A stretch of DNA of 64,000 nucleotides from Streptomyces sp. NBRC 110611 (GCF_001590865.1 NZ_BBUY01000009.1:187653-251652), one strand, 5' to 3'; shown: positions 8,348 to 42,306, numbered from the stretch's first letter. The notes: a model not told the origin generated them from the sequence alone. Translations and numbers: made by a program.

Positions 8348-10028
8348 GGCTGTTCTCCTTCTCGAGGATCCGGCTCTCGCGGGCCGGGTCCCGGCCGGCC
8401 CGGCCGGCGTGGTCCTGGTCCTCGCGGATCCGGCCGTAGTCGAGCCGTACGATCCGGTCGGCCACGGGGAAGTACTGGTCGTCGTGGCTGATGACCACGA
8501 CCGTCCTGCCCTTCGCCTTCAGCTCCGCCAGCAGCTCGGTGTAGAAGAACTCCTTGAACACCGGGTCCTGGTCCGCGGCCCACTCGTCGAAGAGGTAGCA
8601 GGGGCGGTCCGCGAGGTAGGCGGTCAGCAGCGCCAGCCGCTTGCGCTGTCCCGTGGACAGCTCGGTCGTGGAGAAGCGGTCGTCCACGATGGAGACCTTG
8701 TGGTCGAGCTGGAGGCGCCGCAGGTAGTGCCCGGCCTTCGCGGCCCGGTCGGCGTCGGGCAGGCCGCCGAGGCTCTCGAAGAGGAAGAAGTCCGAGAACA
8801 CCGCGCCGAACAGCTCGCGGTAGGCGTCGCGGTTGTCGTCGGTGACCTCGTTGTCGTCGACCCAGACCGCGCCCTGCTCCGGCAGGTACAGGCCGGTGAG
8901 CAGCTTGGCCAGGGTGGTCTTCCCGCTGCCGTTGCCACCGACGACGAACAGCACCTCGCCGCGGCGGAACGTGAAGTCCAGGGGGCCCAGGACGAATTGC
9001 TCGCCGGTGGCGCCCGGGTAGGCGTGGGCGACCCCGCGGAAGTGGATCCGCTGCCAGTTCCCGTCCGGGGCGGCCGGGCTGTCGTGGTGCTGCTCGCGGC
9101 CGGCGCCTTCCAGGTCCGCCAGCCGTTCCTCGATCTTGCGCAGCGCGACGGCCGCCCGGCCCAGGACGGGCAGCCAGGTCAGGACGCCCTGGAGGCTGGA
9201 CACCATGAACAGCAGCACCATCACGCTGTCGGTCAGCGTCTTGGCGGAGACGGCGAAGGCGACGGGGAAGACGAACAACAGGACGCCGATGAGCCCGAAG
9301 AAGACCGTCTGTCCGCTGCCGGCCGCGCCTTCGAAGACCGACAGGCCCACCACGCTGCGCCTGCGGTAGGTGGTGGCGGTGGCGTCCAGCGCGGCACCGG
9401 CCAGCGCCTCGCGGCGGCGGCGGTCCAGCTTGAGTTCCTTGGTGCCCTCGGTGACGGCCCGGAAGTGCTCGAAGAGGCGGTCCTGTTCCTCGCGGGCCGC
9501 GCCCAGGTGGCGCATTCCGTAGGCGGAGAACATCCGGTAGACGCCGACCGCGACGCCCATGGCGAGGAGCGAGGTGAGGGCCACCGCGGGCGACACCACG
9601 GCCAGGTAGATCACGCACACCACGGCGAAGGTGCCGCTGAAGCACACCATCGGCAGGCCGGGCAGGGCATCCGCGATCACCACCACGTCGTCGGCCAGCG
9701 CGGAGTACAGGCGGGCGGTGCCGAGCTTCTCGACGCTGCGCAGGGGCGCGTCGAGGATGCCGTCGACCAGGCGGCGGCGCAGGCGCTGGATGAAGCCCTG
9801 CGAGAGGCGGAAGAGGAGGTTCTGGGACAGGAAGCGGGTCACGACGGTGGCCACGCACAGGCCGGTGAAGGCCCAGACGACGGCCGCCGGGACGTCCCCG
9901 GTCCGGCTCAGGGCCGTGTTGACCATCGCGATGAAGGCGGCGCCCGCGGCGCCGCTGATGACGCTGGCGGCCAGGGCGAGCAGGAAGGGGCGGCGCGAGG
10001 ACCGCAGCAGGTAGCCGAACAGACCCAT
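8337..10028 (-). CDS. Cyclic-peptide-type ABC exporter (fused membrane and ATPase domains)
   Basis: A 563-residue half transporter. The first 310 residues hold about six membrane segments (beginning LLRSSRRPFLLALAASVISG). The C-terminal ATPase has Walker A GGNGSGKTTL near residue 365, the signature LSTGQRKRLALL and Walker B CYLFDEWAADQDP. This arrangement matches the SyrD/PvdE group that exports NRPS lipopeptides and siderophore precursors, and it probably works as a homodimer. Its ATG follows the TGA of the upstream NRPS gene after one base (TGACATG), and its end overlaps the thioesterase start. Export of the finished product, possibly with self-protection, is the likely job. Confidence 0.92.
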   Translation of the reverse strand: MGLFGYLLRSSRRPFLLALAASVISGAAGAAFIAMVNTALSRTGDVPAAVVWAFTGLCVATVVTRFLSQNLLFRLSQGFIQRLRRRLVDGILDAPLRSVEKLGTARLYSALADDVVVIADALPGLPMVCFSGTFAVVCVIYLAVVSPAVALTSLLAMGVAVGVYRMFSAYGMRHLGAAREEQDRLFEHFRAVTEGTKELKLDRRRREALAGAALDATATTYRRRSVVGLSVFEGAAGSGQTVFFGLIGVLLFVFPVAFAVSAKTLTDSVMVLLFMVSSLQGVLTWLPVLGRAAVALRKIEERLADLEGAGREQHHDSPAAPDGNWQRIHFRGVAHAYPGATGEQFVLGPLDFTFRRGEVLFVVGGNGSGKTTLAKLLTGLYLPEQGAVWVDDNEVTDDNRDAYRELFGAVFSDFFLFESLGGLPDADRAAKAGHYLRRLQLDHKVSIVDDRFSTTELSTGQRKRLALLTAYLADRPCYLFDEWAADQDPVFKEFFYTELLAELKAKGRTVVVISHDDQYFPVADRIVRLDYGRIREDQDHAGRAGRDPARESRILEKENSRGQ

Positions 10029-10029
10029 G

Positions 10030-13000
10030 TCAGCCCCGCTCCGTGGTCGTGGGGGCGTCGTTGCCGGGGCGCAGGGGCGCCAGCAGCAGCTGCCGCAGTT
10101 CGCGGACCGGGCGGTCCGGGCCGGCGGTGACCGCCTCGACGAGGCGGGGCCACTGCCGGGTCATCGCGGCCACCGCGCGGGCGTCGACGGCCTCCAGGTC
10201 GTACAGCCACATACCGCGCAGGGCTCCGCTCTCCTCCTCGCGCATGATCAGCGCGAGGTCGACGGCGTCCGGTGTGACGTTGATGACCACCTCGGAGAAG
10301 ACGTAGTCGTCGCCGATGCCGAGGTCCAGCGGTGTGGTGGTGAGCCCCTCCAGTTCGACGGCCGGGACGGTGGCGTTGAGCAGGTTGAAGGAGATGCCCG
10401 AGGGGTCGTGGCCCTCGGGGACGGCCCCGTCCAGCGCCCACAGCGGGGCGCTCTGGTGGGCGTAGGCGCTCAGGGTCCGCTCCCGGACCTGGCCGACGAG
10501 GTCGCGGAACGTCGGGTCGCCGGTGAGGTCCGAGCGCACCACGAGGTGGTTGACGAAGTAGCCGATCAGGTTCTCGGTCTCGGGCCGTTCGCGGCCGGCG
10601 ACCGGGAAGTCGACGGGGATGTCGTCGCTGCCGGAGTACGCGGACAGCAGGACGCCGAAGGCGGCCAGCAGCACCATGAACGAGGTCGCGCCCTCGCGCC
10701 TGCCGAGGTCCGCGACGGCGGTCGCGGACCGGGCGTCGAGCACGAAGCCGGCGGTGCTGCCGGTGGCGGGCGGGACCTCCTGGTGCGCGGGTGCGGTGAA
10801 GCGCAGGGTGGGCGGCAGGCCGGCGAGCCGGTCCCGCCAGTGGTCCAGGTGCGGGTCGAGTTCCCCGTCGGCGAGCTGCTGTTGCTGCCAGGCGGCGACG
10901 TCGGCGAACTCCACCTCGAACCGCGGGAGCCGGGCCTCGGTGCCGTGGACGCGGGCCCGGTACAGCTCGCGCATCTCGTGGAAGAGGATGCCGTAGGACC
11001 AGTTGTCCGTGACGAGGTGGTGCATCACCTGGACCAGGACGTGTTCGTCCTCGGCGAGCCGGACCAGGGTGCCGCGCACCAGGGTCTCCTCGGCGAGGCG
11101 GAAGGCCCGGCGCTCCTCCGTCGCGACGAGCCGGCGCAGCTCCGCGCGCCGCGCGGCCGGTTCGTGGGCGCTCAGGTCGACGACGGCCAGCGGCCAGGTC
11201 CCGTCGGCCTCGACGAGCTGGACCGGGGTGCCGTCGCGCACCACGACGCGGGTGCGCAGCGCCTCGTGGCGCCGTACCACGGAGTCCAGCGTGTGGCGCA
11301 GGGCCGCTTCGTCGAGCGGGCCGGTGAGGGTGACCGCCGTCAGGACGTTGTGGAACGGGTCCTCGGCGGGCACCGGCTGGTGCACGTACAGCTCTTCCTG
11401 CGCGAAGGACAGCGGCACGCCGCCGTCGCGGCCGGTGACCGGGATGGCGGTGGCCTTCGGGGTGCCCTCGGCCTGGCGCGCGCCGATCCAGGCCGCCATC
11501 TGCGCGACGGTCGGGTTGTCGAACAGCATGCGCAGCGGGACGTGCAGGCCGTGGGCGGAGGAGAGCTGGGAGGCGAGTTTGGTCAGGAGCAGGGAGTGGC
11601 CGCCCAGGTCGAAGAAGTTGTCGTGGGCGCCGACGCGCGCGGCGCCCAGCAGCTTCTGCCAGGTCACGGCGATGGCGCGTTCGAGGTCGTCGCGGGGTTC
11701 GGTGAAGCCCGGCCGGCCGCCGGAGCCGGTGGGCTCGGGGCCGGGCAGGGCGTCGCGGTCGGTGCGGCCGTCGAAGGTCAGCGGGAGTTCCGGCAGGACG
11801 ACGACGGCCGACGGTGCCATGTACTCCGGCAGCCGCTCCTTCGCGTGGGCGGTCAGTGCGTCCGGGTCGGGGATCCGCGCGCCGTCCGCGGTGACATGGG
11901 CGACGACCTGCTCGGTGCCGTCGGCCGCCGTGGCCACGGTGACCCGGGCCTCGCGTACGGAGGGGTGGGCGGCCAGTTCGGCGGCGACGCGCTCCACCGG
12001 TATGGCGAAGCCGCGCAGGGTCGCCTCCTGTCCGGTGCGGCCGACGATCTCCAGGGCGCCGTCGGGGCGTACGCGGGCCAGGTCGCCGGTCCGGTGGAGC
12101 CGTTCGCCGGGGACGAAGGGGTGGTCGGTGAAGTGCTCGGCGGTGAGGTCGGGCCGGTCCGGGTAGCCCTGGGCGAGGGCGGGTCCGCCGAGGTACAGCT
12201 CGCCGGTCACGCCGGTGGGCACGAGCCGGCGGGCCGGGTCCAGTACCAGGGCGCGGGCGCCGGCGAGGGGGGTGCCGATGGTCAGCGGGGAGCCGGCGTC
12301 GTCCGGGCGGCAGTGCCGGGCCAGGGCCGGCCCGCCGGTCTCGCGGGTCCCGTAGAGGTGGTGCAGCTCGGCCCCGGTCAGGGCGTGGAAGCGGGCCTGG
12401 AGGGCCGGGGGCAGCGGTTCGCCGGTGCTGAGCACCTGCCGCAGGGCGGTGGCGCGGGCCGCGTCCGGCTCGTCGAGGAACCGCTGGAGCTGTGGCGGGG
12501 TGAGGTGGACGGTGGTGACGTCCGCCTCGCGTATCAGCGCCGCCAGCTCCCCGGGGGCGGCGGGCGCCGTGCCGGGGGCGAGGACGAGTTCCGCGCCGCT
12601 CAGCAGCGGCCACAGCACCTCGATGAGCCCGGTGCCGGCGGAGAACGGCGCGGCGTGCAGCACCCGGTCCCGGGCGCCGAGCGCGAAGTGGTCGCGCAGG
12701 GCCGGCAGCAGGTGGCAGGCCGCGGCGTGGGTGACCAGTGCGCCCTTGGGGCGGCCGGTGGTGCCCGCGGTGTGGCCGAGGTACGCGGGGTGGGTGCCGT
12801 CGGTGCCGGCCGGCGGGGCGTCCTCGGGCTCGTCGTCGAGGGCCGGGCCGAGGGCGTCGAGGTCCAGGATCTCGGCGTCGTCCGCCGGCAGGACGGCACG
12901 CGCGCCGCCCTGGGTGAGGAGCAGCGGGGGCTGGGCGTCGTCGAGCAGCTGCGCGAGGCGCTGCGGCGGGTCGGCGGGGTCCAGCGGCAGGAGGGTGCCG

Positions 13001-14727
13001 CCCGCCTTGAGCACCGCCAGCGCGCCGATGGCCCGCTCGGGGGAGCGGTCGGTGCACAGGCCGACCAGGACGCCCTGCTGTACGCCCAGTCTGCGGAGCC
13101 AGTGGGCGAGCTGGTTGGCGCGCCGGTCGGTCTGCCCGTAGGTCAGGACGCGGCCGCCGTGCCGTACGGCGGGGGCGTCGGGGTGGCGGCGGGCGAGGTC
13201 CTCGAAGGGCGCGTGCAGCAGTGCGTCCTGCTCGTCCTGGGGCCGGTCCGGGGCGGCGGCGGGGGTGGCCGGCCGCCGCTCCTCGTCGTCGAGCAGGGGG
13301 AGGTCACCGATGCGCTGGTGCGGGTCGGCGGCGACGGCCCGCAGCAGCCGCTCGAAGCGGGCCACCAGGGACCGGGCGGCCGCCTCGTCGAGGATGTCGG
13401 TGCTGTATTCGAGGCGGCCCCAGACCTTCCCGTCGTCCTCGAACATGTCCACCAGCAGGTCGAATTCGGCCTTCTTGGCCTCCAGGGCGAGCGGCTGTGC
13501 GCGGACCGCTCCCTCGTCCCAGACCGGGATCGGGACGTTCTGGTAGGAGACCAGCACCTGGAACACCGGGGTGTGGGCCAGCGACCGCTCGGGCTGGAGC
13601 TGTTCCACCAGGCGCTCGAAGGGGATGCTCTGGTGGTCGTACGCCTCCAGGCACACCGTGGCGGCGCGGCGCAGGGCCTCGTGGAAGGTGGGGTCCCCGC
13701 TCAGGTCGGTGCGCAGCGCGAGGGTGTTGACGAACAGGCCGACCAGCGGCTCCAGTTCCGCCAGGGTGCGGTTGGCGACCGGGGTGCCGACGACGATGTC
13801 GTCGTTGCCGGTCAGGCGGGCCAGCAGGACCTGGAAGGCCGCGGTGAGCACCATGAACGGCGTGGCGTCCGCCTCCCGTCCCACCGCGCGCAGCCGCTCC
13901 AGGAGGCCGGCGGGCAGTTCGAGCGGTACGGAGGAGCCGCGGTAGGTCTTCTCCTTGGGGCGCGGCAGCACCGTCGGCAGGCCGGTCTCCGAGGGGAGGC
14001 CGGCGAGCTGCCGCGTCCAGTACTCCAGGTCGGACTGCCAGGCCGCCTGCGCCTGCGGGCCGTTCTGCCAGCTCGCGAAGTCGGCGTACTGCACGGTGAG
14101 CGGGGGCAGTTGGACCGGACGGCCGGCCGTCAGCGCGCCGTAGACGCTGGTGATCTCCCGCATGAGGATGTCCATGGACCAGCGGTCGGTGACGATGTGG
14201 TGGAGGTTGACCAGGACGACCGCCTCGTCCGGTGCCAGGTCGAGAATCTCGGCGCGCAGCAGCGGCCCGGTGCCGAGGTCGAAGGGCCGGGCGACCAGTG
14301 CCGCCTCGCGCCGCTCGATCTCGGCCGCGACGGCGTCCCCGGCCAGGTGCCGCAGGTCCACGGTGCGCACGTCGGGCGGCAGGTCGTCGCGGACCCGCTG
14401 GACGGGCTGCCCGTCCTCCTCGTGGAAGACGGTGCGCAGCGCCTCGTGGCGTCGTACGACCTCCTGGCAGGCACGGGTGAACACCTCCGGGCGGAAGTCG
14501 CCGCGCAGGCGCAGACCGGCCGAGACGACGTAGGAGGCGCTGTTGGCCGAGAAGCGGTCCAGGAACCAGAACCGGCTCTGCGAGAAGGCCAGGGGAACGG
14601 GTGCCGCCGGGTCCTCGCGCGGCACGACCGTCTGCGACGGCGCCCGTTCGATTCCTTCCGCGCGCAGCAGGCTCTCCAGGAGCTCCCGGCGCTGGGACGA
14701 GAGATTGAAGCGGCCGGTGGGGGTCAC
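10030..14727 (-). CDS. NRPS C-A(degenerate)-T-C, probable last module with terminal condensation domain
   Basis: A 1565-residue protein. Domains: C (about 45-470, HHIVTDRW), A (about 500-980), T (about 1010-1080, FFDLGGHSLLLTK, Ser near 1044) and a second C (about 1105-1540, HHLVTDNW). Both condensation motifs keep HHxxxD. The A domain is eroded: A3 reads HTAGTTGRPKG, the position of Asp235 in A4 is Ser (PFSAGTG), A5 is YGTRE instead of YGPTE, A8 reads GRTGQEATLRG, and the A10 Lys is Arg (FDGRTDR). It probably cannot activate an alpha-amino acid. The T domain looks fully functional, so I infer loading in trans by the C-A protein at 4470-7511. The C-terminal C domain has no module after it; it is the natural candidate for release, for example ester macrocyclisation onto the lipid 3-hydroxyl. 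It begins 64 bp after the preceding NRPS gene. Confidence 0.9.
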   Translation of the reverse strand: MTPTGRFNLSSQRRELLESLLRAEGIERAPSQTVVPREDPAAPVPLAFSQSRFWFLDRFSANSASYVVSAGLRLRGDFRPEVFTRACQEVVRRHEALRTVFHEEDGQPVQRVRDDLPPDVRTVDLRHLAGDAVAAEIERREAALVARPFDLGTGPLLRAEILDLAPDEAVVLVNLHHIVTDRWSMDILMREITSVYGALTAGRPVQLPPLTVQYADFASWQNGPQAQAAWQSDLEYWTRQLAGLPSETGLPTVLPRPKEKTYRGSSVPLELPAGLLERLRAVGREADATPFMVLTAAFQVLLARLTGNDDIVVGTPVANRTLAELEPLVGLFVNTLALRTDLSGDPTFHEALRRAATVCLEAYDHQSIPFERLVEQLQPERSLAHTPVFQVLVSYQNVPIPVWDEGAVRAQPLALEAKKAEFDLLVDMFEDDGKVWGRLEYSTDILDEAAARSLVARFERLLRAVAADPHQRIGDLPLLDDEERRPATPAAAPDRPQDEQDALLHAPFEDLARRHPDAPAVRHGGRVLTYGQTDRRANQLAHWLRRLGVQQGVLVGLCTDRSPERAIGALAVLKAGGTLLPLDPADPPQRLAQLLDDAQPPLLLTQGGARAVLPADDAEILDLDALGPALDDEPEDAPPAGTDGTHPAYLGHTAGTTGRPKGALVTHAAACHLLPALRDHFALGARDRVLHAAPFSAGTGLIEVLWPLLSGAELVLAPGTAPAAPGELAALIREADVTTVHLTPPQLQRFLDEPDAARATALRQVLSTGEPLPPALQARFHALTGAELHHLYGTRETGGPALARHCRPDDAGSPLTIGTPLAGARALVLDPARRLVPTGVTGELYLGGPALAQGYPDRPDLTAEHFTDHPFVPGERLHRTGDLARVRPDGALEIVGRTGQEATLRGFAIPVERVAAELAAHPSVREARVTVATAADGTEQVVAHVTADGARIPDPDALTAHAKERLPEYMAPSAVVVLPELPLTFDGRTDRDALPGPEPTGSGGRPGFTEPRDDLERAIAVTWQKLLGAARVGAHDNFFDLGGHSLLLTKLASQLSSAHGLHVPLRMLFDNPTVAQMAAWIGARQAEGTPKATAIPVTGRDGGVPLSFAQEELYVHQPVPAEDPFHNVLTAVTLTGPLDEAALRHTLDSVVRRHEALRTRVVVRDGTPVQLVEADGTWPLAVVDLSAHEPAARRAELRRLVATEERRAFRLAEETLVRGTLVRLAEDEHVLVQVMHHLVTDNWSYGILFHEMRELYRARVHGTEARLPRFEVEFADVAAWQQQQLADGELDPHLDHWRDRLAGLPPTLRFTAPAHQEVPPATGSTAGFVLDARSATAVADLGRREGATSFMVLLAAFGVLLSAYSGSDDIPVDFPVAGRERPETENLIGYFVNHLVVRSDLTGDPTFRDLVGQVRERTLSAYAHQSAPLWALDGAVPEGHDPSGISFNLLNATVPAVELEGLTTTPLDLGIGDDYVFSEVVINVTPDAVDLALIMREEESGALRGMWLYDLEAVDARAVAAMTRQWPRLVEAVTAGPDRPVRELRQLLLAPLRPGNDAPTTTERG

Positions 14728-14791
14728 TGATGGTGCCTCTTTCGTGCCGTGGTCGTGAGGTGGTCCGTGCGGGCCTGGGGCGGCCGGTGGG

Positions 14792-28684
<13,893 letters not shown>

Positions 28685-28688
<4 letters not shown>

Positions 28689-31600
28689 TTCGTCCCTTCC
28701 TGCTGCCGGTCCTGCGGCCGGGCGGGCACCTGGCCGTCGGGGAGTTCCGCGAGCTGGGCGAGGAGCTCGGCCGCGGCGTCCTCGTAGCGCGGTGCCTTGC
28801 GGATGCCGGCTTCGCCGGCCGGGGCGCCGGGGCCGTCCGACAGGTGCGCCATGATCTGCTCGACGAGCCTGCTGACCGAGGCGCCCTCGAGGAAGGCGGA
28901 GATGGGCAGGGAGACACCCAGCCCGCCCTCGATCTCGTTCTTCAGCTCCACGGCCATCAGGGAGTCGACGCCGAGGTCGAGCAGCGGCTGGTCGGGGGCC
29001 GGGCTCACGGACTGGGCGTCCAGCGCCGCGGTGACGCTGTGCAGCAGCCGCTCGGTCAGCGTCGGTACCCGCTCGGGCTCGGGAAGCGCGAAGAGTTCGT
29101 CACGGGTGATCAGCCGGCGCTGGCGGCGGGCCATGGCCCGCGCCGCGGGCACGCTGCCGCGGCTGCCGACGAGTTCGGACAGCAGGGCGGAGCCGGAGAC
29201 CTCCTGGTAGCGGCGTCCCCAGTCCTCCCAGTCGACCGGCACCACCGCGATCTGTGCCCCGTCGTGGCGGAACAGCCGGTGGAAGACCCGCAGGGCCTGG
29301 CCGGGGCGCAGGGTGCCCATGCCGCGGCTGAGCCCGGGGGTGGACGCGGCCTCCCGCGCGGCCATGCCGGTGTCCTGCCAGATGCCCCAGTTGACGCTGA
29401 GCGCGGGCAGGCCCTGGCCGCGGCGCAGCTCCGCCAGGGCGTCGAGGAAGGCGTTGGCCGCCGCGTACGCCGCGAAGAACGGCGAGCTGAGCAGGGAGCT
29501 GGTGGAGGAGAACAGCGTGAAGAAGTCCAGCTCCCGCCCGGCGAATTCGCGGTGCAGGACCCAGGCGCCCAGTGCCTTGGCGCGCAGGTGCCACTGGAGG
29601 ACGTCCGGTTCCAGGTCGAGCAGCGGGACGACGTCACCGACGCCGGCCGCGTGCACCACGCCGCGGATCGGGGGGTGGCCCTCCTGGTCGTAGCGCTCCA
29701 GGAAGGCGCCCACCTGCTCCTCGTCGGAGACGTCCAGCGCCGCCACGCGGACGCTGACGCCCAGGGACTCCAGCTCCCGTACGGCGGCGACGCGGTCGGC
29801 CGCCGGGTCGTCGGCGGGCAGCGCGGACCAGGTGCCGCGCGGCGGGAGGGCGGTGCGTCCGGCGAGGATCAGCCGGCGGGCGCCGGCCTGGGCCATGGAG
29901 CGGGCCACGGCCAGTCCGACGCCGCCCAGGCCGCCGGTGACGAGGTAGGCGGCGTCCCGGCGCCAGCCGAAGCCGCGCCCGGGGGCCTCCGGTGACGCCT
30001 CGCGCACCAGGCGTGCGACGTAGCGGTGTGCGCCGCGCAGCGCGATCTGGTCCTCGCCGTCGCCGCGGCCGATCTCGGCGGTCAGCCGGGCCCCGACGGC
30101 CTGCGGCTCCTCCTGGGGGCCGAGGTCGATCAGCCCGCCCCAGATCGCGGAGTGCTCCTGCTGGAGCGAGCGGCCCAGGCCCCACAGGGTGGACGGGGCG
30201 ACGGCCGGTGCCGCGGGGTCGTCGTCGCCGGTGCGTACGGCGCCCTGGCTGACCAGCCACAGGCGGGCCGGGCCGGTGCCGGTGCGCCGGGCGAGCGCCT
30301 GGGCGGCGCGTACCGCGCTCATGCAGCTCTCGTCCTGGGCGCGCAGCAGGCCGGCGGCGTCGACGGGGTCCGCCGCGGCCGCGTCCAGGCTCCACAGGTG
30401 GACGACCTCCAGACCGTCCCCGGCGTCCGGGCCCAGGTCGTCCAGGAGCCGGGCGAGGTCCTCGGCGGTGTCGCGGCGGACGGTGGCCGTCGCGGTGCCG
30501 TCGTAGTGGTACGCGGTGCCGGGTACGGCGCGCACGCAGCGGTCGCCGCGCCCGGTGACCGCGTCGGCGACGGCGTCGGCGACTCCGGTGCCGTCGGCCA
30601 GGAGGAGCCAGGTGCGGCTGCCGCCGTCCGGCTGGGGCGCCGGTGCGTCCGGGGCCTGCTGCCAGGCGAGCCGGTACAGCAGGTCCTCGTCCTCGAACGC
30701 GTCGCTGCCGTCGGCGGGCGCGGTGTCCGTGCCGTCCGGCTGTCCGTAGCCGGCTGGCAGCCCGCCCGCCGCCCCGATGGCGGCGTTGCGCGGCTCACGC
30801 CAGCAGGAGGTCCCCTCGAAGGCGTAGGTGGGGACGCGGACCTTGGTGCGGGTGTAGTCGGCGTCGAAGCCGGTCCAGTCGATGTCGCCGCCGCCCGCGT
30901 GGAACTGCGCGACGGTGGCGGACAGCACCTGCCAGTCGTTCTGCTTGGGCCGCAGGCTGGGCAGCAGCAGGGCGTCGTGGTCGGCCGGCAGCATGTCGCC
31001 GACCAGACCGAGCAGGACGGGGGCCGGGCCGACCTCGATGAAGGTGCGGTAGCCCAGGCCCAGGAGGGTGGAGATGCCCGCGGCGAAGCGCACCGGGCGG
31101 CGGGCGTGGCGGCACCAGTAGTCGGCGTCGGGCGCCTGGTCCCACTGCCACAGCTCGCCGTCGAGGTTGGAGATCAGGGGGATGCGCGGCGGGATGAAGG
31201 TGATCTCCTGGGCCGCGCGGCGCAGCGGTTCGAGGATGGGCTCGATCAGCGGGGAGTGCGAGGAGGTGGTGATGTGCAGCAGCTTGGCGCGCACCTCCCG
31301 CGCGGAGAAGATCTCGCAGACCCGCTCCACCAGTTCGCGCTCGCCGGAAATGGTGGTGTTGGCGGGGCCGTTGACGGCCGCGATGGAGATCCGGTCGGGC
31401 CAGTCGGCGATCTCCTCGGCGACCTCCAGCTCGGACGCGGAGATCGCGGCCATGGCGCCGGTGTCCGCCAGTAACTGCATCAGCCGGGAGCGGGCGACGG
31501 TCAGCTTCAGGCCGTCCTCCAGGCTCATCGCGCCCGCGACGCAGGAGGCGACGTACTCGCCGAAGCTGTGGCCGAGGACGGCCACCGGCTGCACGCCCCA

Positions 31601-33559
31601 GGACATCCACAGCTGGGCCATGGCGTACTCGACGGCGAAGACGGCCGGCTGGGCGTAGCCGGTCTCGTTGACCTCCTGGGAGTCCGGGTCGTCCGGGTAC
31701 AGCACGGACAGCAGGGGCTTGGCGAGCATGGGCCGCAGGATCTCGGCGCAGCGGTCGATGGCCGCGCGGAAGGTGGGCTGGGTCTCGTACAGGCCGCGGG
31801 CCATGCCGGTGCGCTGGACGCCCTGGCCGGTGAACAGGAACACCGCCTCGGAGCTGCGGGCCTCGCCGGCGGCGGTGCCCTCGCCCACCGGCCCGCCGGC
31901 GGTGAACGCGGCGAGTTCGGCGGCGATGTCCTCCGTGGTGGCGCCCGCGACGGCGAGGCGGTGGCGGAAGGCGGAGCGTCCGGTGTTCGCGGAGTAGCAC
32001 ACGTCGGCGACGCTGTCGGCGCCGTCGGCGCCGAGGTGGTCGCGGTACTTCGCGGCGAGTTCGGCCAGCGCCGTCTCGCTCTTGGCGGACAGCGCGAGGA
32101 CGGAGCGCGGCCGGGTGTCGTCCCGGGGGGCCTCGGGGCGGTCGGGGGCCTGCTCCAGGAGGAGGTGGGCGTTGGTGCCGCTGAAGCCGAAGCTGCTGAC
32201 GCCCGCGATGCGGCGGCCCTCGACGGCGGGCCAGGGGGTCAGTTCGGTGGGGACGGCGAAGGTGGTGCCGTCGAAGGAGATGTCGGGGTTGAGCTCCTTG
32301 AAGTGCACGTTGCCGGGGACGGCGCCGTGCTGGAGGGAGAGGACGACCTTGATGAGCGCGGCGATGCCCGCGGCGGCCTCGGGGTGGCCGATGTTGGTCT
32401 TGCAGGAGCCGAGGTAGACCGGGCTGCCCTCGGGGCGGCCGTAGACGTCGGCCAGGGCCTCGACCTCGATGGGGTCGCCGATGCGGGTGCCGGTGCCGTG
32501 CGCCTCGACGAAGTTGACCTCCTCGGGCCTGACGCCCGCGGCGGCCACCGCGGCGCGCAGCACATCGCGCTGGGAGGAGCCGTTGGGGGCGGTGAGTCCG
32601 GCGCTGCGGCCGTCCTGGTTGAGCGCCCCGCCGCGGATCACGGCGAGGACCGCGTCGCCGTCCCGGACGGCTTCGGAGAGCCGCTTGAGGACGATGACAC
32701 CGCAGCCCTCGCTGCGTACGTAGCCGTTGGCGGAGGCGTCGAAGGCCTTGCAGCGCCCGTCGACCGACACCATGCGGCCGAACTGCGAGAAGGAGACGCT
32801 GGGCAGCGGCGAGAGGATGACGTTGACGCCGCCGGTCAGGGCCAGGTCGCACTCCTTGGCGCGCAGGCTCTGGCACGCCTGGTGCACGGCGACCAGGGAC
32901 GAGGAGCAGGCGGTGTCCACGGCGACACTGGGGCCGCGCAGGTCGAGGGTGTAGGAGATGCGGCCGGGCAGGACGCTGTGGGCGAAGCCGGTGGTGGAGT
33001 GGGCGGTGTAGTCCAGGGGGGTGTGCAGCGTCTCGGTGGCGAAGTCGAAGCTGGCCACGCCCATGAACACGCCGGTGCGGCTGCCGGCCAGGGAGGACGG
33101 GGCGAGGCCCGCGTTCTCCAGGGCCTCCCAGGCCACTTCCAGGCTGAGGCGCTGCTGCGGGTCCATGAAGACGGCCTCGCGCCGGGAGATCCCGAAGAAG
33201 CCGTGGTCGAAGCGGTCGACGTGGTCCAGGAAGCCGCCCGACTTGGTGCTCACCTTGCCGGGGGCCGGGGTCTCGCTGAAGAACGCCTCGGCGTCCCAGC
33301 GGTCCGCGGGCACCTCGGTGACCGCGTCGATGCCCTTGCTCAGCACGTCCCAGTAGGTGTCGGCGTCGACGGCGCCGCCGGGAAAGCGGCAGCCCAGGCC
33401 GACGATCGCGATGGGCTCGGCGGCGGCGCGCTCATAGGCGTCGAGGCGCCGCTGCATCCGCTCCATGGTCGCGTAGGCGCGCTTGAGCGTGGACGCCGAG
33501 GTCTGGCCGCCGGCGGCGGGCCGCGCGGCCGGGGTCTGCTGTTCTTCCTGCGGGGTCAT
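28685..33559 (-). CDS. Type I PKS module KS-AT-KR-ACP
   Basis: A 1624-residue module. A coiled N-terminal stretch (about 22-45) precedes KS (about 48-470, TACSSS with Cys near 218). AT (about 575-865) has GHSFGEY near Ser665 and a specificity motif TSSHS. This resembles the YASH-type methylmalonyl signature more than HAFH, but the call is uncertain. KR (about 1200-1385) has YLVTGGLGGVG and Tyr in FAAYAAAN. ACP (about 1495-1570) has LGVDSLMAV with Ser near 1533. There is no DH, so the module should leave a 3-hydroxyl, later needed for lactone closure, and probably a 2-methyl branch. The ATG at 33559 with GAAGGG eight bases upstream was preferred to a TTG two codons earlier; it lies two bases after the upstream stop. 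Confidence 0.92.
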
Positions 33560-33561
33560 GC

Positions 33562-42306
<8,745 letters not shown>

